From Immundisolibacter sp. (lineage in GTDB: Bacteria > Pseudomonadota > Gammaproteobacteria > Immundisolibacterales > Immundisolibacteraceae), in contig NZ_JACIZD010000001.1 of assembly GCF_014359565.1 (NCBI RefSeq), positions 124,001 to 188,000 of the forward strand: a stretch of 64,000 bases of DNA, given 5' to 3'. Shown piece after piece: positions 10,323 to 19,142 of this stretch (positions are counted from its first letter, which is position 1; each line of letters begins with the position of its first letter). Both the position numbers and the translations under genes were made by a program. The notes below the pieces were generated by a model. It worked only from the letters and a program-made list of their open reading frames with translations, did no database searches and was not told the origin of the DNA.

Positions 10323-11414
10323 GTGGCCCATGTAACCGTCGTCGGCGGCGGTGTCATCGGCCTGCTGGCGGGGCGCGACCTGCGCGCGGCGGGCCTCGAG
10401 GTGACCGTGCTCGACCGCGGCGAGGTCGGCCGCGAGGCGTCCTGGGCCGGCAGCGGCATCCTGTCGCCGCTGCACCCATGGCGCCAGCCGGATGCCGTGC
10501 AGCCGCTGAGCCTGTGGAGCCAGCGCGTCTATCCGGACCTGGCCGCCGCGCTGGCGGACGAATCCGGCATCGATCCCGAACTGCTGCCAAGCGGCCTGCT
10601 GTTGCCGGACTGCACCGATGCAGCCGCGGCCCAGGCGTGGGCCAGCCGCTGGCAGGTGCCGCTCGAATCCCTCGACGCCGCTGCGCTGCGCCGGGCCGAA
10701 CCGGCGCTCGTGCCGCACACCGCCGGCCTGTTGCTGCCGCAGGTGGCGCAAATCCGCAACCCGCGCCTGCTGCGCGCCCTGCGCGTGGCCCTGCAGCGGG
10801 CCGGCGTGGCCTTCGAGGAACACTGCGAGGTGCTCGGCTTCGCACAGCGCGAGGACCGCATCGCGGCGCTCGACACCCGCCACGGCCGCCGGCCGGTCGA
10901 TGTGCTGCTGGTCACCAGCGGCGCCTGGAGCGGCGAGCTGCTGCGCGCCTGCGGCCTGGCGCTGCCGATCGCGCCGGTGCGCGGCCAGATCCTGGCCCTG
11001 CAGACCCCGCCCGGCCTGGTCCGCCACGTGGTCCTGGCCGAGGATCACTACCTGGTGCCGCGCCGCGACGGCTTGGTGCTGGCCGGCAGCACGGTCGAGC
11101 ACGTCGGCTTCGACAAAACCCTCGCGCCGAGCTCCGCCGCCGCCCTGCGCGCCGCCGCCGCCCGGCTGGTGTCGGCGCTGGCCGACGCGCCACAGGTGGC
11201 GCACTGGGCGGGCCTGCGCCCCGGCAGCCCGGACGGCACGCCCTACATCGGCCGCCACCCGCAGTTCGAAAACGTGTACGTGAGCGCCGGCCACTACCGC
11301 AGTGGCTTGACCCTGGCGCCGGCTTCGGCGGCGCTGATCAGCGCCCTGATCACAGGCCAACAGCCGCCGCTGGATGGCGCGGCGTATCGGTTGGAGCGGG
11401 CAGGTACGGCTTGA
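10323..11414 (+). CDS. thiO: Glycine oxidase ThiO
   Basis: ThiO is an FAD enzyme that oxidises glycine to iminoacetate for the thiazole ring of thiamine. 363 residues; N-terminal dinucleotide fold VVGGGVIGLLAGRDLRAAGL, then REASWAGSGILSP, and near the C-terminus HWAGLRPGSPDGTPYIGR and GHYRSGLTLAPA, as in ThiO/DAO-type oxidases. GTG start two bases after the yggX stop. No other thi gene is in the window. Confidence 0.9.
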   Translation: MAHVTVVGGGVIGLLAGRDLRAAGLEVTVLDRGEVGREASWAGSGILSPLHPWRQPDAVQPLSLWSQRVYPDLAAALADESGIDPELLPSGLLLPDCTDAAAAQAWASRWQVPLESLDAAALRRAEPALVPHTAGLLLPQVAQIRNPRLLRALRVALQRAGVAFEEHCEVLGFAQREDRIAALDTRHGRRPVDVLLVTSGAWSGELLRACGLALPIAPVRGQILALQTPPGLVRHVVLAEDHYLVPRRDGLVLAGSTVEHVGFDKTLAPSSAAALRAAAARLVSALADAPQVAHWAGLRPGSPDGTPYIGRHPQFENVYVSAGHYRSGLTLAPASAALISALITGQQPPLDGAAYRLERAGTA

Positions 11415-11471
11415 TTCCGGGCGCCGCGAGCGCGGCATCGGGGCGTGGCGTGATCCGCTTGCCGCGCAGGC

Positions 11472-13538
11472 TCAATCCGCCAGCCGCTGCAGCAAGGCCT
11501 GCTGCGCCGACACCGGTGGCGCGTCGCCGGCCTCCAAGCGCCGGTAGCTGCCGTCGGTTTGCAACTCCCAGGCCTGCGCGGTGTCGGCCAGGTACAGCGC
11601 CAGTTCGTCGATCACGCGCTGGCGCATGGTCGGGTCACTGATCGGGAAACAGACCTCGACACGACGGAAGAAATTGCGCTCGGCCCAGTCGGCGCTGCCG
11701 CAGTAGACCTCCGGCGCGCCGTCGTTGTGGAAGTAGAAGACCCGCGTGTGTTCCAGGAAGCGGCCGACGATCGAGCGCACGCGGATGCGCTCGGACACGC
11801 CGGGCACGCCGGGGCGCACGGCGCACATGCCGCGCACCAGCAATTCGATCTCCACGCCGACCTGCGCGGCGGCGTACAGCGCCTGGATGATGCGCGGCTC
11901 GACCAGCGCATTGAGCTTGATCACCAGCCGCGCCGAGCGGCCGGCGGCGGCGTGCTGCGCCTCGCGCTCGATCTTGGCCAGCATGGCCTCGTGCAGGGTG
12001 AAAGGCGACTCGAGCAGACGCTCCAGCGCACCCACGGACCCCAGGCTGGTCAGCTGCAGGAACACCCGCACGATGTCGCCGGTGATGGCCTTGTCGCAGG
12101 TGAACAGACCGTAGTCGGTATACAGGCGGGCGGTGCGCAGGTGGTAGTTGCCGGTGCCAAGGTGCGCGTAGTGACGCAGGCCGCGGCCCTCGCGGCGCAC
12201 CACCAGACTCATCTTGGCGTGCGTCTTGTAGCCGACCACGCCGTACACCACGTGCGCGCCGGCTTCCTGCAGGCGGTTGGCCAGCGCGATGTTGGCCTCC
12301 TCGTCGAAGCGCGCACGCAGCTCGACCACCACCGTCACTTCCTTGCCGGCGCGCGCCGCCGCCACCAGCGCATCGACGATGACGGACGCCTCGCCGGTGC
12401 GGTACAGGGTCTGCTTGATGGCCAGCACGTCCGGGTCGCTGGCCGCCTGCTGCACGAATTCGACCACCGGCAGGAACGATTCGAACGGGTGGTGCAGCAG
12501 CACGTCGCCCTTGGCGATGGCGGCGAAGATGTTGCCGCCACGACCCAGCGGCACCGGCAGGCCGGGCGTGAACGGCGCAAAGCGCAGGTCCGGGCGATCC
12601 GGCAGGTCGCACACCGCCAGCAGGCGGTTCAGGTTAACCGGACCGTTGACGCGGAACAGGTCGATCGGCTCCAGGCCGACCTGCGCCAGCAGGTAGTCGG
12701 TCATGGTCTGCGGGCAGGTGTCGGCCACTTCCAGGCGCACCGCATCGCCGTAGCGGCGGGATTGCAGCTCGCCCTCCACGGCGCGCAGCAGATCGTCCAC
12801 TTCTTCCTCGTCCACGAACAGGTCGCTGTTGCGGGTGACGCGGAACTGATAGCAGCCCTTGACCTGCATGCCCGGAAACAACTGGCCGACGTGGGCATGG
12901 ATCACCGACGACAGGAACACGAACTGGTGCTGGCCCGGCTCATCGTGCGGCAGCGGGATGATGCGCGGCAGCGAGCGGGGCGCCTGCACCACGGCATTGC
13001 CGCTGCGCCGACCGAACGCATCCGTGCCGGACAGCGCGACGATGAAATTGAGGCTCTTGTTGAGCACCTTGGGGAACGGATGGGCCGGATCCAGCCCGAG
13101 CGGGCTCAGCATCGGCGCCAGTTCGTGCTCGAAGAACTCCTGCACCCAGGTTGCCTGCGCGGGCGTCCACTCGCCGCGGGCGACGAAGCGGATGCCCTGC
13201 TCGGCCAGCGCCGGCAGCAGCGTGTCGTTCAGGATCCGGTACTGGATGTCGACCTGCTCGTGCACGCGGGCGCCGATGGCCGCCAGCAGCTCGCTCGGGC
13301 CGAGCTGGTCCGGCCCGGCCTGCGTGGAGCCGAGTGCCTGCAGTTCCTGCAGGCGGGCCACGCGAATCTCGAAAAACTCGTCCAGGTTGGTGCTGAAGAT
13401 GCACAAAAAGCGCAGCCGCTCGAGCAACGGCAGGCGGGCATCGAGCGCTTGCGCCAGCACGCGGCCATTGAACTCCAGCAGGCTCAGTTCGCGATTGATG
13501 TACAAATCCGGACGCTTCAGATCGATGTCGTCGGTCAT
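11472..13538 (-). CDS. ppk1: Polyphosphate kinase 1
   Basis: PPK1 polymerises the terminal phosphate of ATP into polyphosphate. About 688 residues, full length. The phosphorylated histidine lies in YAHLGTGNYHLRTARLYTDYG and the second conserved His in FLEHTRVFYF, followed by YCGSADWAERN. The N-terminal domain begins DLYINRELSLLEFN. I use the ATG at 13538; a GTG six bases upstream is also in frame. It lies 136 bases behind otsA on the same strand, so it may be stress-regulated with the trehalose genes or have its own promoter. Confidence 0.96.
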   Translation of the reverse strand: MTDDIDLKRPDLYINRELSLLEFNGRVLAQALDARLPLLERLRFLCIFSTNLDEFFEIRVARLQELQALGSTQAGPDQLGPSELLAAIGARVHEQVDIQYRILNDTLLPALAEQGIRFVARGEWTPAQATWVQEFFEHELAPMLSPLGLDPAHPFPKVLNKSLNFIVALSGTDAFGRRSGNAVVQAPRSLPRIIPLPHDEPGQHQFVFLSSVIHAHVGQLFPGMQVKGCYQFRVTRNSDLFVDEEEVDDLLRAVEGELQSRRYGDAVRLEVADTCPQTMTDYLLAQVGLEPIDLFRVNGPVNLNRLLAVCDLPDRPDLRFAPFTPGLPVPLGRGGNIFAAIAKGDVLLHHPFESFLPVVEFVQQAASDPDVLAIKQTLYRTGEASVIVDALVAAARAGKEVTVVVELRARFDEEANIALANRLQEAGAHVVYGVVGYKTHAKMSLVVRREGRGLRHYAHLGTGNYHLRTARLYTDYGLFTCDKAITGDIVRVFLQLTSLGSVGALERLLESPFTLHEAMLAKIEREAQHAAAGRSARLVIKLNALVEPRIIQALYAAAQVGVEIELLVRGMCAVRPGVPGVSERIRVRSIVGRFLEHTRVFYFHNDGAPEVYCGSADWAERNFFRRVEVCFPISDPTMRQRVIDELALYLADTAQAWELQTDGSYRRLEAGDAPPVSAQQALLQRLAD

Positions 13539-13673
13539 GGCCACTGTTGCAGTTGAGTTGGCAAAATCGCTGACGCTACCACTATCAGGCTACAGAACAG
13601 TTACCGACCGACCGGCGGCAGTCCATGCGGGCTGTAGTCGGCCCGGCGCCCGGACCATTGCAGGAAAGCCGGC

Positions 13674-15185
13674 TCAGGCCAGCTCGGTATCCCAGTAGGC
13701 CTGCTCGGCCTCGGCGCTGGGCCGGTAGTCGTCGGGCAGGGGAAAGGCGTCCAGATCACCGGCGATGGCGGCTTCCAGAAAACCGTTGACCCAGCGGAAC
13801 ACGTCCTGTCGGCTCACCGCGCGTCGCAGCAGCCGCATTCGCCGGCGCCGTTCGGCCGCGGCCATCGAGCAGGCCTGGTGGATGGCGTCGGCGGTGCCTT
13901 CCAGATCGTACGGGTTCACCAGCAGCGCCCCGTGCTGCAGTTGCGCCACCGCGCCGGCGAACTCGGACAGGATCAGCACGCCGTCGCTGTCCACCGAGCA
14001 GGCGCAGAACTCCTTGGCCACCAGGTTCATGCCGTCCTTGAGCGGGGTCACCAGCGCGATGTGCGCGGCCCGGTAATAGGCCACCAGATCCAGGCGGTCG
14101 AGCGCCCGGTAGACGTAGTGGATCGGCACCCAGCCGCCGGGGCGGGTGAACTCGCCGTTGATCTCGCCGACCAGTTGTTCGATGCGCGTCTTCAGGTCGC
14201 GGTACTGCGGGATGTCGTCCCGGCTGGGCACCACCACCTGGATCAGCGTGACGCGTTCCTGCAGTTCGGGATGGCGGCGCAGGGCGGTGCGAAAGGCCTC
14301 CAGGCGCTGCGGGATGCCCTTGGTGTAGTCCAGCCGGTCCACGCCCAGGATCAGCTCGCGGTTGGGCAGCTCGGCGCGCAGGGCATCGGCGGCCTCGATC
14401 ACCGCCGGCGAGCGCGCCTGGCGCTGGAAGGCGGCCGCATCGATGCCGATCGGAAAGGCCCCGATGCGCACCTGGCGCCCATCCGGCAGGCGTGCCCGAC
14501 TGCCACGGTGCGTGAGGCGCAGCTCGGGCAGCAGCGCGCGCACGCACTGGGTGAAGTTGCGCTGATCGTGCAGGGTCTGGAAACCGATCAGGTCGTACTC
14601 CAGCAGCGCCCGCAGCAGCGTGAAACGCCACGGCAGCTTCAGGTAGATGTCCAGCGGCGGGAACGGAATGTGCAGGAAAAAGCCCAGCGGCGCGGCCAGT
14701 CCGCCGCGCCGCAGCTCGGCTCCCAGCAGCAGCAGCTGGTAGTCGTGCACCCACACGAAATCGTCCGGCCGGGCCTCGGCCAGGACCGCCTGGGCGTAGT
14801 TGTGGTTGACCGCGCAGTAGCTGCGCCAGTAGGCCGGATCGAAGTTGCACAGCGACTGCAGGTCGTGGAACAACGGCCACAGCACCTGGTTCGAGAAGCC
14901 GAAATAGAAGCCGGCCTGATCCTCGGCACTCAGTGCCACCGGCGCCAGGCGGTAGCCGGCCTTGCCGGCGGCACTGGCCAGGGCCGCCTCGAGGTCGCCC
15001 TCGTGATCGACCAGGCCGGGCCAGCCGATCCACACCCCGCCGCGGTCGCGCAGCACCGGCAGCAGCGCCGTTACCAGCCCGCCGCTGCCGGGCCGGCTGA
15101 TCAGGCTCCCATCCGCCGCCGGCGTGATGACGAACGGCAGCCGGTTCGAGACGATCACCAGCCTTCGCGGCCGCGACTCAGCCAC
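13674..15185 (-). CDS. otsA: Trehalose-6-phosphate synthase OtsA
   Basis: OtsA joins UDP-glucose (or another NDP-glucose) and glucose-6-phosphate. About 503 residues, GT20 family. Motifs: RLVIVSNRLPF at the N-terminus, GSGGLVTALLPV, VWVHDYQLLLL, HIPFPPLDIY, GVDRLDYTKGIPQRLEAF (phosphate and nucleotide-sugar ligands) and PLKDGMNLVAKEF. The frame is open upstream through the mscS gene, but family similarity starts here; GTG at 15185 overlaps the mscS stop by eight bases. Last gene of the trehalose operon. Confidence 0.93.
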   Translation of the reverse strand: MAESRPRRLVIVSNRLPFVITPAADGSLISRPGSGGLVTALLPVLRDRGGVWIGWPGLVDHEGDLEAALASAAGKAGYRLAPVALSAEDQAGFYFGFSNQVLWPLFHDLQSLCNFDPAYWRSYCAVNHNYAQAVLAEARPDDFVWVHDYQLLLLGAELRRGGLAAPLGFFLHIPFPPLDIYLKLPWRFTLLRALLEYDLIGFQTLHDQRNFTQCVRALLPELRLTHRGSRARLPDGRQVRIGAFPIGIDAAAFQRQARSPAVIEAADALRAELPNRELILGVDRLDYTKGIPQRLEAFRTALRRHPELQERVTLIQVVVPSRDDIPQYRDLKTRIEQLVGEINGEFTRPGGWVPIHYVYRALDRLDLVAYYRAAHIALVTPLKDGMNLVAKEFCACSVDSDGVLILSEFAGAVAQLQHGALLVNPYDLEGTADAIHQACSMAAAERRRRMRLLRRAVSRQDVFRWVNGFLEAAIAGDLDAFPLPDDYRPSAEAEQAYWDTELA

Positions 15186-16296
15186 CGGCCGGCTCCGCGG
15201 CTGCGGTGGGCAGGGTTTCGACATGTATGGTGCGAGTCGGGAAAGCGAACTCGACGCCCGCCGCCGCGAACCGATTGACCAGCTCCAGGTTGATGGCCTG
15301 CTGGATGTCCATATAGCGGTTGTAGTCAGGGTCCAGCACGAAGTAAACGACCTCGAAATCCAGCGACGAGGCACCAAAACCCTTGAAATGGGCCCGATCG
15401 AAGCGCGTGCCGACTTGCCCGGTGATGATCTCGCGCACCATCTGCGGTATGGCGGCCAGTTGCTCGGGCGGCGTCCGGTACAGCACGCCGAAGCCGAACA
15501 GCACGCGCCGCTCGTACAGGCGCTTGTAGTTGTGAATGCGGCTTTTGAGCAAGTCCGCATTGGCGAACACCACCTGCTCGCCCGACAGGCTACGCACGCG
15601 GGTGGTCTTCAGGCCCACGTGCTCCACCGTGCCGGCGATATCGTCCACGACGATGAAATCGCCAATCACGAACGGCTTGTCGAGCGCGATGGAGAGTGAC
15701 GCGAACAGGTCGCCCAAGATGTTCTGCACCGCCAGGGCCACCGCCACGCCGCCGATGCCCAGGCTGGCCACCAGGGTGGTGACGTTGAAGCCCAGGTTGT
15801 CCAGGATCATCAACAGCGCCACCGACCACAAAGCGATGCGGCCCACGAAGCCGAGCATGCCAACGGTGGTGGCAGCGGCGACATCGGTGGTGCGCGCCCG
15901 GTCCAGGCGCCGCTGCAGCCACACATCGAGCGCGCACTGTGCCCACAAGGCAACCTGCAGCAGCAGGGCCACAGCCGTGATGCTGGCCAGCGCGGCGTCG
16001 ATCTTCGGCGACAGGCTTACCGCCCGCGCGCCGACGAACAGGGCCACCAGCCACATCACGCTGCGCCGCGTGCCGCCGACGATCTGCGCCGCGTACTGGC
16101 TCAGCCGCGCACCGTCGTGCCCCGCCCGGGCCTGCAGGCGTCGTCCGATCTGCCGCTTCAGCAGCGGCAGCACCATGGCCACGACGAGCATCAGGCCGAG
16201 CGCCACCAGCCAGGCGCCCAGCGGGTTGCCAAGCACAGGTACCTGCAGCCATTGCGCCCAACCGGTCCCGGCCCAGTCGATTCCGCCGAAACTCAT
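15178..16296 (-). CDS. mscS: MscS-family mechanosensitive channel
   Basis: 372 residues with five predicted membrane segments. The pore helix and beta domain read VASLGIGGVAVALAVQNILG (glycine/alanine-packed TM3), then LDKPFVIGDFIVVDDIAGTVEHVGLKTTRVRS, as in MscS/YbdG-type channels. Such channels release solutes on hypo-osmotic shock. A very good GGGAGG Shine-Dalgarno precedes the ATG at 16296, which overlaps the otsB stop (ATGA). Its place between otsB and otsA ties solute release to solute synthesis. Confidence 0.92.
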   Translation of the reverse strand: MSFGGIDWAGTGWAQWLQVPVLGNPLGAWLVALGLMLVVAMVLPLLKRQIGRRLQARAGHDGARLSQYAAQIVGGTRRSVMWLVALFVGARAVSLSPKIDAALASITAVALLLQVALWAQCALDVWLQRRLDRARTTDVAAATTVGMLGFVGRIALWSVALLMILDNLGFNVTTLVASLGIGGVAVALAVQNILGDLFASLSIALDKPFVIGDFIVVDDIAGTVEHVGLKTTRVRSLSGEQVVFANADLLKSRIHNYKRLYERRVLFGFGVLYRTPPEQLAAIPQMVREIITGQVGTRFDRAHFKGFGASSLDFEVVYFVLDPDYNRYMDIQQAINLELVNRFAAAGVEFAFPTRTIHVETLPTAAAEPAGG

Positions 16297-17093
16297 CGAG
16301 CCGCCTCCCGGATGTCCGCCCAGCGACCCAGAAACTCCCGCAGCCCCTCCGGCGGGCGCAGCCACACATCGGCCGCCGTGGTGCGCCACTTGGGTCGCAC
16401 CAGCACGCGCAGTCCGCGCCCCTGCAGGGCGCGGAAGGCATCCTCGTCGGTGTGGTCGTCGCCCAGGTAGGCCACGCAGCCGGCTTGTCCGGCATCCTGT
16501 TCCGCCAGCACCTGATCGACCACCTGCCCCTTGTCGCAGCCGGCGGCGCGCAGTTCGATGCCGCCATCGAATTCATGCCACAGCAGTTCGCCCGCCTGCG
16601 CCAGAACGGCGAAACGCGCTTCCAGATCGCGCCGCAGGGAGCGCTGGTGCCCCGGCGCGAGCCCGCGCCAGTGAAAGGCCAGCGAGCCGGGCTTGCGCTC
16701 GACCCGCCCGCCGAGCGCGCACACCGTCGCCGCCCAGCCATCGGCCTCGGCCAGTGCCTGCACGGCCGCCTCGGACAGGGGCACCAGGCTGTCCCGACCA
16801 TCCGGCAGGCGCCGCTCGCGGCCGTGGCAGCCCCACATTTCGGGTTCGAAATCGAGCGTCAGCAATGGCCGCAGGTCCTGCAGCCAGCGCCCGGAGACGA
16901 TCACCAGCCGGTCATTTGGCAGGCGGCCGATGCGATTGAGCAGCGGCTCCACGCCCGGGTAGGGGCGCGCCTGTGCCGGGTCGATATGAAACGGGGCCAG
17001 CGTGCCGTCGTAATCGAGCAGCAGGACCGCCCGCGGGGCGGCGGCCAAGGCGGACCAGAAATCTTCCAGAAAAATCGAATCAGGCAAGCGCAA
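16293..17093 (-). CDS. otsB: Trehalose-6-phosphate phosphatase OtsB
   Basis: 266 residues, HAD superfamily. Motif I LLLDYDGTLAP (the two Asp are nucleophile and acid/base), motif II VIVSGR, and motif IV YLGDDHTDEDAF are all present. It removes phosphate from the OtsA product. The start is TTG at 17093, with GGGAG nine bases upstream, overlapping the upstream gene by 14 bases; a second TTG at 17087 is possible. Confidence 0.93.
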   Translation of the reverse strand: MRLPDSIFLEDFWSALAAAPRAVLLLDYDGTLAPFHIDPAQARPYPGVEPLLNRIGRLPNDRLVIVSGRWLQDLRPLLTLDFEPEMWGCHGRERRLPDGRDSLVPLSEAAVQALAEADGWAATVCALGGRVERKPGSLAFHWRGLAPGHQRSLRRDLEARFAVLAQAGELLWHEFDGGIELRAAGCDKGQVVDQVLAEQDAGQAGCVAYLGDDHTDEDAFRALQGRGLRVLVRPKWRTTAADVWLRPPEGLREFLGRWADIREAAR

Positions 17094-18321
17094 TACGTTC
17101 TTCTCCCGGGTGCAGCAGGCCGGTCATGAGGGTGAGGTAGTCGCGCAGCTGGCGCGTGATCAGAAAGTTCTGGCGCACGAACTCGCGCGCCTTGATACCC
17201 ATTTGCTCGCGCAATTCCTGGTTCTGGTGCAGGTAGCGCACGCGCAGTGCAGCGCCCTCCGGCGTGCTCACCAGAAAACCGGTGTGATGGTTCACCACCT
17301 GCAGGCGAATGCCGCCGGTGTCGCCGCCGATCACCGGCTTACCCTTCCACATCGCTTCGGTGACCGTCAACCCGAAGCCTTCGCGCAGCGACTTCTGCAG
17401 CACGAAATGCGCCGCCCGTTGCAGGGCGTTGATGGTGGTGTGGGCGTCGGACGGCAACAGCAAAACCTTCAGGTCGTCGTCACCCTCGGCGGCGCGCCTG
17501 ACCTCGGCCAGCACTGCCTCGCCCTCGGGATCGTCATCAGCGCCGCCGCCGGCCAGCACCAGTTGCAGACCCGGCATGAAGGTTTTGGCCAGGCGGTACG
17601 CGGCGATCACGCCCAGCGGATCCTTGAAGCGGTCGAAGCGCGACACCTGCAGCATCAGCGGCCGGTCCGGATCGATGTCGAAACGCTGGCAGGTTTCCAG
17701 CACCTGCCAGGCCGGCAGTTCGCAGTTTTTCTCGGCCAGCGGGTCGATGCTCGGCGGGATCAGGTAGACCGGGTGCGGCAGGCGCTGCGCGAAGTCGGCC
17801 AGCGAGAACACACTCGCGTCGTAGTCGGCCACGAAACCGCGCAGGTAGCGCCACACGCCGCGCTGCGGGTGGCTGGCGTCGATGTGGCAGCGCCAGACCC
17901 ACTTGCCCTGGCGATCCGTGACGTGCCGGATCAGCGCCGCCGGCTGCGGGTCGTGAATGAACACCACATCCGCCTCGCGCAGCACCGGACCGAGCGTCTC
18001 GGCGGTACGGGCGTTGGCGTCCTCGTAGGCCTGGATCAATACGTCCGACAGCGGCGCCGGCTGGCCCTGCAAGGCGTTGTGCATGGCCTTGGTGCACTGG
18101 TAGAACGGCCCGTCGCCGGTGATCGTCTCCCAGCGCGAGTCCAGCTCCAGCGCCTGCATCAGCGGCACCAGCTTGTGCAGGATTTCTGCCACGCCGCCGC
18201 CGGCGCGGGTCGAGTTCACGTGCACCACCTTCATGCCGCGCAGCGGCGCGGCCAGCTGGATCAGGTGCTGCACGGCATCCGCGCCGGCCACCTCGGCATA
18301 GGCTTCCAGCAGCGCGTTCAT
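17080..18321 (-). CDS. treT: Trehalose synthase TreT-like glycosyltransferase (GT4)
   Basis: 413 residues. VVHVNSTRAGGGVAEILHKL, FYQCTKAMHNALQG, VFIHDPQPAAL, then REGFGLTVTEAMWKGKPVIG match the TreT/trehalose phosphorylase group of GT4. TreT makes trehalose directly and reversibly from NDP-glucose plus glucose; the retaining phosphorylase relatives split trehalose with phosphate, and sequence alone does not separate the two. It gives this operon a second trehalose route beside OtsA/OtsB. Four-base overlap with the upstream DUF gene. Confidence 0.8.
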   Translation of the reverse strand: MNALLEAYAEVAGADAVQHLIQLAAPLRGMKVVHVNSTRAGGGVAEILHKLVPLMQALELDSRWETITGDGPFYQCTKAMHNALQGQPAPLSDVLIQAYEDANARTAETLGPVLREADVVFIHDPQPAALIRHVTDRQGKWVWRCHIDASHPQRGVWRYLRGFVADYDASVFSLADFAQRLPHPVYLIPPSIDPLAEKNCELPAWQVLETCQRFDIDPDRPLMLQVSRFDRFKDPLGVIAAYRLAKTFMPGLQLVLAGGGADDDPEGEAVLAEVRRAAEGDDDLKVLLLPSDAHTTINALQRAAHFVLQKSLREGFGLTVTEAMWKGKPVIGGDTGGIRLQVVNHHTGFLVSTPEGAALRVRYLHQNQELREQMGIKAREFVRQNFLITRQLRDYLTLMTGLLHPGEERIALA

Positions 18322-18983
18322 GCCGGCACCCCCGCGAAGTGGGCGCCGAACGCGGCGGCGTACTGGTCGCGCAGCTGCGGCAGCGACACGAAGTAGGGAT
18401 CGATCTGCGCCAGGCGCTGGATCAGGCCCTCGTATCCGTCGTCGAGGTCAACCAGCCAGGCGTGGAAATCGTCCTGCCCTGCCGGCGCGCGCCGGCGCGC
18501 GTCGATGGCGTGGTAGAAGACGCTGCCCGGCGACAGCTGCGGCAGCAGTTCCACCAGCTCGCGCGGCTCCTGGACCCGTCTTCCGGTATCGAACACCACC
18601 AGCTGCCCGCGCAGGAAATGAAACTGCCGGTCGCGGGGCGCCCAGGCCGGGGCTTCGATTTCGTCCAGGCGCTGCTCGACCACCTCCAGCACCTCCTGAC
18701 GCAGCGCCTCGGCATCGGCGAAGTCGGCCGGATCGATCACCGCCAGGCGCTCGGCCAGCGGCAGGTCGTGCAGGGCGTGGCGCACCCACACGGCAAAGTC
18801 GTTGTTGAACTCCGGATCGTCGAAGCGGGCGCGCAGCAGGCCGCCCCAGAAGTGGTGATAGACGCTGTCGGCGGGCGCTGCCAGCAACCCCTCGCGCAGC
18901 CCCGGCAGGCTTTGCGCGCGCACCCCGGTGGCCAGCGACACCAGGGCACAGTCCTTGATTGCAAAATCTTGGTGGTTCGGCAT
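18318..18983 (-). CDS. Conserved protein at head of the trehalose operon (DUF5752-like)
   Basis: 221 residues, soluble, no signal peptide. The segments FAIKDCALVSLATGVRAQSL, YHHFWGGLLRARFDDPEFNN and PGSVFYHAIDARRR look like a conserved family that I recall as DUF5752; the domain name is from memory. Function unknown. It leads the operon and overlaps treT by four bases, which suggests a role in trehalose synthesis, perhaps structural or regulatory. The 159 bases to kup hold the divergent promoters. Confidence 0.7.
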   Translation of the reverse strand: MPNHQDFAIKDCALVSLATGVRAQSLPGLREGLLAAPADSVYHHFWGGLLRARFDDPEFNNDFAVWVRHALHDLPLAERLAVIDPADFADAEALRQEVLEVVEQRLDEIEAPAWAPRDRQFHFLRGQLVVFDTGRRVQEPRELVELLPQLSPGSVFYHAIDARRRAPAGQDDFHAWLVDLDDGYEGLIQRLAQIDPYFVSLPQLRDQYAAAFGAHFAGVPA

Positions 18984-19142
18984 GGATGACGTCCCCTGAG
19001 CTCGGCGCCGACCTCAGGCATCCGCCCATGCTGATCGGCCTCGGTCGGTCAGACCCGCATCCGGCGCCGGAAGTTCATGCTGGCCCGCAGGGCAAGCCGC
19101 CGGTACCCTGCCGCCTGCAACCGTCCAGGAGCCCTGTCCCGA

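Noticed and set aside
11559-13556. 665-codon open frame on the plus strand opposite ppk1
   Set aside because: ppk1 is unmistakable on the other strand; the frame is low-complexity.
15186-15560. N-terminal extension of otsA
   Set aside because: Overlaps mscS and is Ser/Cys/Arg-rich; OtsA similarity starts at RLVIVSNRLPF.
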